Positions 21,301 to 30,300 of a stretch of 64,000 bases of DNA are shown one piece after another; the stretch's first letter is position 1; the number at the start of each line of letters is the position of its first letter. Source of the DNA: Apoda limacodes. Taxonomy: Eukaryota; Arthropoda; Insecta; Lepidoptera; Limacodidae. The stretch spans positions 6,014,001 to 6,078,000 of the forward strand of contig OX291552.1 in the NCBI GenBank assembly GCA_946406115.1. The letters are read 5' to 3'. The notes beneath the pieces were generated by a model that was not told where the DNA came from, ran no database searches, and saw nothing but the letters and a program-made list of their open reading frames with translations. A program made the translations under genes and the position numbers.

Positions 21301-24300
21301 CGGGTAATCATCCAGAAAGGCAACGCGCTGCATAAAAGCAAGTTCCATAATACATAACATAGCCTTAAGTCTACGATATAAGATAAAGTAAAAATCAGTC
21401 GTATTTTATAACCTGCATTATGAACCTTAGACAGGCGCAATAAGAAAGACTTGCAAACACTTCGCGGCGCCCGCGCGCGTTTTTCATTTTTGCTAAAATA
21501 TTGCTGTCCCTATCGAACACGGCGCGGGCGTGAGACCCCATTTCCCCGCGCCGCACGCCTCTTTCTGGTTTGATTTTGTTGGATGGCTGGAACGTCAATA
21601 TACCGCTTCACGCTTAAACCGCTGTACAGATTAAGTTGAAATTTGGCATGGAGATAGTTTGAGTCCCGAAAAAGGACATGGAGCAACTTAAAAACGTCAA
21701 GTGTGAGTCGGTTTCTTTATAATTATGGAGTTGCCGTTAAATCTTACATCGATAATCGAATTCAGGGCGGGTGGAACCGCAGGCAAATTTGGCATGGATA
21801 TAGTTTGAGTCCCGACAAAGGACATTGGCAACTTGAAAACTTTTTTTTATAAGTGAGTGGTCGCCGTCGAAATCCTACACCGCTAACGCGGGCAAAAGCT
21901 TGTGTTATATAAGTGTAACTTACTCATGATCCTGTGTGATTAAGGGACAATAAATTGCAAATAAAATGATTACACTTTTGATTACAGTTACTTACTATTA
22001 TATATATATTTTATATACTATTTTTTACTATTTTGCACGCCCTAGGCAGTGCTCTTTTTAGGTATTATCACGCTAAATAGTAAGAAGTCAAAAATATCTA
22101 TTTAACTTGCTGCGCAACGAAACATGCAACAGTGATATTTTCGTAATTGTTTCCTTAGATACCCACCTACTTACGCCAAACGCAATAAAAGTGAAGATTC
22201 GCTCACGGACGGCTCGCGAGTCACGACTGATTTTTCTACCTCGCCTTCCCCGTCTCAAGCCCCCCGCATTTGCCAGACGAGGCCATTGCGTTTTACAAAT
22301 TTGAATAACTGACAACACTGATTTTTGTGTTTCGAATTTTACTGCTTATTCATTTAATTTAGTAGGAATGACAGTAAAACTTTTTATTTAGGCAATTTAT
22401 TATATTTCCTAGGTCTGTGGTTCTTTAACATTTTCGGAAACGCTTTTGTTATAGTGTTTAATGAGCACAAAGTTGCGCCTGTTTTGATCATAACTTACAA
22501 GTTTTTGCACTCTAATAATTTTAGAACTACACAATTTAACATATAACTGAAAAACCACAGACTTACTATTAGTTTTCTGGTCTTGTTAAAAAAAAACATT
22601 GAGTTTGAGGGAGTGATATGCATCAAAGGAGTAAAATCCTGTTGTATGGAGCGCGCTGCGAATCCGATACTCTCAAACAGCTGTACTACGCTAATGTCCG
22701 CAGCACTCTTGAATATGGTAGTAACTTGTTGTGTCTAAAATATTAAGTATATACAGACAGGCGCGTAGCCAGGATTCGCATTCGGGGGGAGATGAACAGT
22801 GCCATCCTGAGGCTAGTTGCCAAGTAGAATAGACGCGTTTAAAACTTGCAGTAAAATGGGTTGCGTTGCGACATTTCACAGCGCATACTAGGACACCGGG
22901 CTTTAACATTAACGCGAGTGTAGCCAGCGCGAAATTTTTCGATTCTGATAGGATAGATCAATCAATCAATGCTAAAGTGTGTGCACAATAATTCTCACTT
23001 ACGCATGATGTTGTAATGATTATCATTCATTTGTTAAATTTAAAAAATTCAAGAGAATTTTTCCTTACTGCTAACATAATGATTATTTTATTGTACCTAT
23101 TAACCTTTATGATTACTATGATGTTGTATGAAAACTTAATTATTCTTGCAATAAAAGCCTTTATTACAGATTTAAAAAATGTTTTTTTTTACATTCAATA
23201 TACTATAATTTTAACCTTCTGTTGCGTGCGACCGTAAATCTGCGCACAACTGCTGTAGGATCCACATTCACATTCCTATAAATACTCAGTAGCGTCAACT
23301 AGTACAGTAAATAATGGTGTTAGGCTAGCAATTCTTTCAACAAAGATGGATTTTGTTGAAGAGTTCCATTCATTTCTAACAGATGGCGGTGTAAGATAGA
23401 AATTCGCGTGGGTGGAGCCATGGGTAATAGCTAGCCTTTGTTGTTACAGATGACGCTACAGTGCATCAACTTTAAGGGCAGAACAACGTCTGCCTGGCCA
23501 GCTAGTTTTATATGTAAACAGAATGAGAAATTCGTCTTTAATCAAAATATTTACTTTTTAAGGTTTCCTAAGTACAGGCGATGCCGTGGCTCCAGGTAAC
23601 GCTGGACTGAAGGATCAGTGCATGGCCTTACATTGGATTCACAATGAGATTCGAAACTTCGGAGGCAATCCTGACAGCATAACTCTTACTGGATCCTCTT
23701 CCGGTTCTGGATGCGTCTATTTTCATTATTTATCTTCGTGTTCAAATGGTGAGCTATTAAGTTACTGCGGTGAAAAGGTTTATTTTAGCTCGTCAGGGTT
23801 TGAAGATAGGACTTAAAACTTACATAAGGTTGAACCTTTGCCGACTGGGCTAAAATCACCCATGTTTCGAAAAAGATAAAGGAATTGAGAATAATTAACA
23901 TCTGTTAGATTTACAAAAAGACTAATTCTTTTTCCACAGCTGAACTAACTGTTATATTTCTCGACATATTTCATCTTTTTATCATTAGTTTTTTATATTT
24001 CCTTGCCTTATTCAGTTAACATTTAAATTTATCGTTGCATTGGCATTTAAAAAAATGGGTATCAAAGATTTGCTAAAGCTTATTTTCCAAAGTTGAAGAT
24101 TTTCTGTCCCGTCTCCCTTAATTTTTTACCCGACTTTTTATTTATTAATAAAATTAATAAACTTGGGCGGCTGGATACGGAAGGCAGAGGACCGAGAGAA
24201 ATGGCACGTCATAAAGGAGGCTTATGTCCAGCAGTGGACCAAAATAAGCTGATATGATGAAGGCCATCACCGACTTTCACCTAATTAGGCTTTACAAAAA

Positions 24301-27300
24301 CTTATAAAATGTCCTTGTGACAGGTGACTTCAGAACATTACACTGCGTGTGGCATTACACCAATAGACTGCTTTTTTTAAAGACAAAATGTTTGTGCTTT
24401 AGGTACTTTTCATAGAGGTGTACAGTACAGTGGTTCTGCTTTCGCTCCTTGGGCTTTTGACGAAAAACCAGTTCGAAAGACCAAATATGTAGCTGGTAGG
24501 GTGGGATGCCCAAACGACACGAGTGAAGAGATGATAACTTGCTTGAAGAACGCATCTGCTGAAGATATGGTTATTTCACAGTTAGGATTATTAGTAAGTA
24601 ACTTGCAATAAATAGAATCCTAAACCGTTTTAGGTCCTAAAAATCATATTGATTAACTAGCTTTTGCCAGCCGCTCCGTCCGTGCTCTCTACGACAGCTA
24701 TAGCTGCAGGTTTGTCCGCGTGGAAATAGTTTACAGTTATTCCTTCGAAAACTTTTGATTAATTGAGGATAACTAATACGTATATACATTCTTTTTTTAA
24801 AAATAAATGCATGTCATTCATGAAAAACATGCAAATAATACGCCTAAGGTTACTTGCAATACCTAAAGCATCACACGCTACTACTACTACCTAGTGATTT
24901 AATAACTTGATAAATATCCTGCCTGTCGAATCGACAGGTGTAACTACGATCCTCAGACAAGAAAAACATTTATGTTTATATAAAAGAAGAAGTTAATATA
25001 ATAGGTCCGAAAAGCGAAATCGCTAAATTTGCGTTTCCTTTAAGTTTTGGGACTTGTTTGCCATAATTTTTAGAGTGATGTAAGTGTGTGTGTATGTAGG
25101 TTAGCTGTTTTTAGCTCCTCAATATCAAGAACCAATGGACCAAATTGTCTCGTGATCAATTTATACACCATACGTCATGGCTTAGATCTGAAAAGAGTTT
25201 GAGCAAAATCGGTCCAGCGGTTTGTTTTTTATCGCTAAAAAACTGTTTTTTTAAAGACGCAAAGAATATTCTCAAGTGAAGTTGCTGGTGCGGTACTTGC
25301 TGCCGAACTTAATTTTTTTATATTTTTGTAGAAATCGCCCGTTCGTTTGTTCTCTATCTTTGGCCCCGTTGTTGAATCTGCAGAAGTTGAAAATCCATTC
25401 TTAGCACAGAATCCTTACAAGGTAGCTCAAATTGGTTTAATGCAGAAATTACCTCTTATGATGACAGCCACAGCGGCCGATGGCCTCTTACCGAGTGGTG
25501 GTAAGTTTTTTTAAGGGGAAGATAGACGTCAGTTACCTTGCTTTAGTATAATCTGTTTTTATTATAAAAGTGGTAAGTGACACTTCTTCTTCTAGAATAT
25601 AGGGCTTATCATGTATAGTTACGTGAAGTGACGGAAAGAAAATAATTTTGTATGAACTATGGTAACACCGCTATCTTGGTAAAGTAGGAAGAACGAAATT
25701 GTAAGCAGCCACGTAGCGCCACCATAAGATATTTTTTTAGCTTTCCTTTGAGATAAGAAGTTACTATTGCAGATATGAAAATCAAAATTGCTAAATTTGT
25801 GTTTTCTTTATGTATTGTGATGATTGTGATCGTGTTATATAAAGGCATATAAAACATAAATAAATATACCTAATATTTTATGTATGTCATTAACACAAAC
25901 ATTTTTCATTTTAGACCACCATTTTCTATTTATTTTTAATTTTTTTCTTTACCCAAAGATTGCCTGGTAGAGATTACTTTTTAACAATAAGTCCGTCTAT
26001 TGTACTTTCTTATTATTATTATTATTATTTAATGTTATTCGCTGATTTTTTGGTTTGGTGTACAAAAAAGAATTTTCATTCATTCATTCATTAATATGAC
26101 TGTGTTTCCATGTGATCCCATTAAGAACTTTGTTTATAAATGAGATGTAGTAGATGTATAAGAAGCGCTGTAACCTCTTCACGCTTAAATCGCTGTACTG
26201 ATTAAGATGAAATTTGGCATGGAGATAGTTTGAGTCCTGAGACAGGACATAGGCTACTTAAAAATGTCAAGTGTGAGTCAGTTTTTTTCCTATAACTGAG
26301 AATTTGCCGTTAAAATCCTACACCGATAACCAAATTCAGGGCGGGTGGAATTGCGGGCAAATATGGTATTAAGATAGTTTGAGCTGAGGACATAGACCAC
26401 TTGAAAACGTCGAGTGTGAGTGGGTCTACACCGGTAAACAAACTTAGGGCGGGTGGAACCGCGGGAAAAACTAATTAAGAATAACCTTTTGATAATCATT
26501 TATCCCCTTCCTTTTTGACATAAAGATTCTGAACAAAAATTAAACGAGCTATCCAATAACACCCCACACTATGAAGTAGACGAAACAAAAATATTCATCA
26601 CACGTTATGTGTAGGGGACGTACCCTAAAAAAAACTTACATGGTAGATATATAATATAATATATACCCTAAAGAACGAAACTAGTGATGACAATTTGTAT
26701 AATAATTCTTAAATTCTTGTAGGTAAAACCATACACAGTAAAAGCTTTGTATAGTTTTAAAAAGTCCACGTGGACAAAGCTGCAAGAAAAATTTAAAACA
26801 TTATTTATAGGTGCTAAAAATTTACCGGTAATATACATTTGTAAAAGTACAAGTGATACTAAAGACGGTTTATCTACATAGTAAAATTCCTAGTTTCTAC
26901 GTATTATAGTGCAGAATCTACAGTATGCGTTTCTGGCTAACACTGGACTGTTTTTTTTTTTTGCTGTTCACTAAAACATTACTTTCCACGGCTACTTATT
27001 ACCATCGACTTTCGCCATGGAAAGGGAATTCATTCTTTAGAACCAAAATGGTCGCGTACAATGCGGTTTCAGAGAAACTTCCTCCCGCGACTGCTAGGGT
27101 TGTGGAGTATGGGGTTCTTCAAGAAAAAAGTTATTAGATTTCCTAAGAGTAGGCAACGCGCGAGTGACACCCCTGGTGTTGCAAGATTCCATAGGCTACG
27201 GTGACTGCTTACTATCAGGCGAACCGTAAGCCTATTTGCCACCTTAGATAGGTATAAAGAAAATCACATATTTATACTTTGTTTCAGCGTACCTATCACA

Positions 27301-30300
27301 AGAACAAATGGATGATCTGGAGTCTCGGTGGGATCAACTAGCGAGTGAGGTTTTTTCGTTTAGAGATAGCCTTCCTGAATGTCTTCAACAGGAAGCAGCG
27401 AAGAAAATAAAGGAGTTTTATTTTAATGGAGAACCATTGAGCCTAGCCACTTTTAATCAACTAACGCAAGTATGATTATTATCTTTTAAGCAACTAACGC
27501 AGGTTTGTTTGTTAACTACTTTTTAGGCAACTAACGCAGGTTTGTTGGTCAACTTCTGTTATAGGCAACTAAAGCAGTTTTGATGGTTAATTCCTCAGTC
27601 AACTAACATAGGTTTGTTCTGTAACTTCTCGCTTAGTCAACTAACGCAGATTTGGTGGTTATCTTGTCAGTCAACTTACGCAGGTTTGGTTGTGAAGTTC
27701 TTTTTTAGGCAACTAATGCAAGTTTGATTGTTAACTTGTAAGTCAACTTACGCAGGTTTGTTTGTTAACTTCTCTTTCAGTCAACTAACGCAGTTTGATT
27801 GGTAACTTATGTAGGCATGTCTTTGAGTTACTGAGACAGTTCCCCAAAAACGGAATCGCTAAAATTGTATTTTCTCTACATTTAGAGCTGGGTTATTGTT
27901 TTCGACTATTTTTAGACTGAAGTCGATATCGATAAAAACGATTTTTTTTGGTACCTTTTGTAACAAATTTTCTTTGATTTTGCTAAAACAAAATCCTGTT
28001 TCGTTTTCGAGGATGCTGAATTCTATTTTTTTAAAAGATTTAAAAAAACTTCGATATCGAAACAATAAAAGAATCGTCATGTTAGTTGCTGCCAAACAGT
28101 TTATTAGTGCTTTTAGCCTTGTCTGATTCGATGCTCACTAGTGCTCATGTAGCACTTGACAACGTAGAAGCAACTAAATCTTCCTTTTTTTTATACTTCT
28201 AAGGTGGCAAACAAGCACAAGTAAATGTTCATACATAATATATTTTCAAATTTATATATTTTCAGGCTTTAACTGACAGATTATACTTGAATGACGTCGG
28301 CAAACAAGCACAGCTTCATGCTTTGAACTCCGGAATGCCTGTCTACGTTGGACTGTACTCTTACCGCGGATCTTACAGTTTTTCCGAATTTTTGACAAAT
28401 TCTACAAAAGACTATGGTAGGTATAACTTCTCTGGTTTAATTTATTAAAAAAATATTCTGAAACTGTAAAGGTGATGATTCTGGATATCATACTAATATT
28501 TTTGATAAGAAAGTTATTTTTATCTCCCTGGCTCGGAAAGGCTGACTTTGTCGTTTAAAATCAAATTAAATCTGCGTGGAAAAGCCTACTTTATCCCCTA
28601 GTGTACAAAAGGTATTATTTTTTTATAAAAAAAACATAATGAAACCGTACGAAATGCGGTTCATCCCCACTACTTTATACATTGGTGATCCGTTAATAAC
28701 CCTTTACTTTAATTTTTGATACAGCAGACATACAAAAGGCGCTCATCCTATTTCAGATACTTATAATCTTGTTATCATGTTATCAATACTTAATTCAAAT
28801 ATTTAAAATAAGTAAAGTTGTTCCATTCATAAGTACACTAATATATTTTTTGACGTGACAACGTCTTATAAATTGGTTTGCCGGGTGACACTTCAAGAAA
28901 CTGCGTTACGCTCCGCTCACGTTATGCGCTCACAATGAGAGCGAGTGAGAGGCACGCGGCATGGTTAGCCCGCCTAAGAGCGAGAGAGACAGACATAAAA
29001 AGTGAAAGGCACAAGTTGTCACGATACAATGTTAATAATATTACGATTAATAGCAATGGTTTTTTTGTATCTGTATATATTTTCCTCGCAGTAGTGAGAT
29101 GAAAAATTGTTTGCACGGCTAGGATTTTATTTGGGTTTCGTTCCTTAGAATACGCACTTCGCTCGTGGGGACAATTTTTATATCCTTCGATTGCTCCGTA
29201 TTTAATATAGGCACTCACGCCAAAAGGCAACTTTCCAGCCTTACATATATCTATTTTTTGTTTGTGTACCTTCACGTGTCACAACTAAGCATCTGATTGA
29301 GCGGAAACTGTCACAGGAAATGTTGAAAGGATAACTAACTATAGCCAAATTCCACGTACCTAACTCACGCCGACAGCCGAATTTAGCACAAGTCGCGGGT
29401 AAAGATTAGTATTAGTACTAGGAGAGCATAAAAAGTATAAGACACTAAATATAGTAGGTAAACAATTATATAGTAATCAAATATAATTTTTCACCTTTTT
29501 TAGGTCCAACTAGGTGTTGTAAAAACGTTTTCAGTATGTTTTGTTTTTATTTTAGAACGTTTCAATCCAAAAATAATATTCAAGTTCGGGTCGGACGCGC
29601 GTACCTAGAGGTCCATACTTAAAAGTTTTGGTGATATCTTACAAGGTCCGTCGTGATTCGTTTAACAAATTCTTAAACAAATATTGAATTATTAACTTAT
29701 TTAAATTTAAAAGTGTTCTAATTTTTCAATGTTCATAAAGTAAGTTTCATATTTTTCTTACCTTAGATTCATTTAGAATTTAACAAAATATATTCTTAGT
29801 CAAATCTATAATAATATTTGGCTTGGAGATAGTTCCAGTCCCTCGGAAGGACATGGACTACCTAAAAACGTTAAGTGTGAGTCAGTTTTTTTCTATATAA
29901 TTGAGAATTCGCCGTTGAAATCCTACACCGATAACCGAATTTAGAGCGGGTGGAACCGCGGGCAAAAGCTACTTTTAGTTATATTTTAATACTGAAATGT
30001 TTAATTTGTTTTTTCAGGAGCAGCTCATTTAGACGATTTACTTCATATTTTTAAAGCCTTCAATTTGGATTCAAATTCAACCGGAGACGTGACAATGAAT
30101 AAAGTTCTTACGCAGATTTTGGTCAACTTTGCTTCGAAAGGGTATGTATTAACATATTTAAAAATCTTTCTCTTTCCCGGACGAAGGAAAGCTTCATTAT
30201 TTATTGCATAAATTTCCTGATGTACATACTTTATAATGACAACCCAAATACTAATACTGTTCTTGACACTATAGCTACAGAGTATAATAAAATATTTACT

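Noticed and set aside
22691..22909. Minus-strand 72-codon frame
   Set aside because: It overlaps the plus-strand LINE RT fragment and a common interspersed repeat. There is no independent support.
27458..27815. CRISPR-like array of about 36-nt repeats
   Set aside because: Units are contiguous with no spacers, vary between units and derive from an exon end. The window is clearly eukaryotic.
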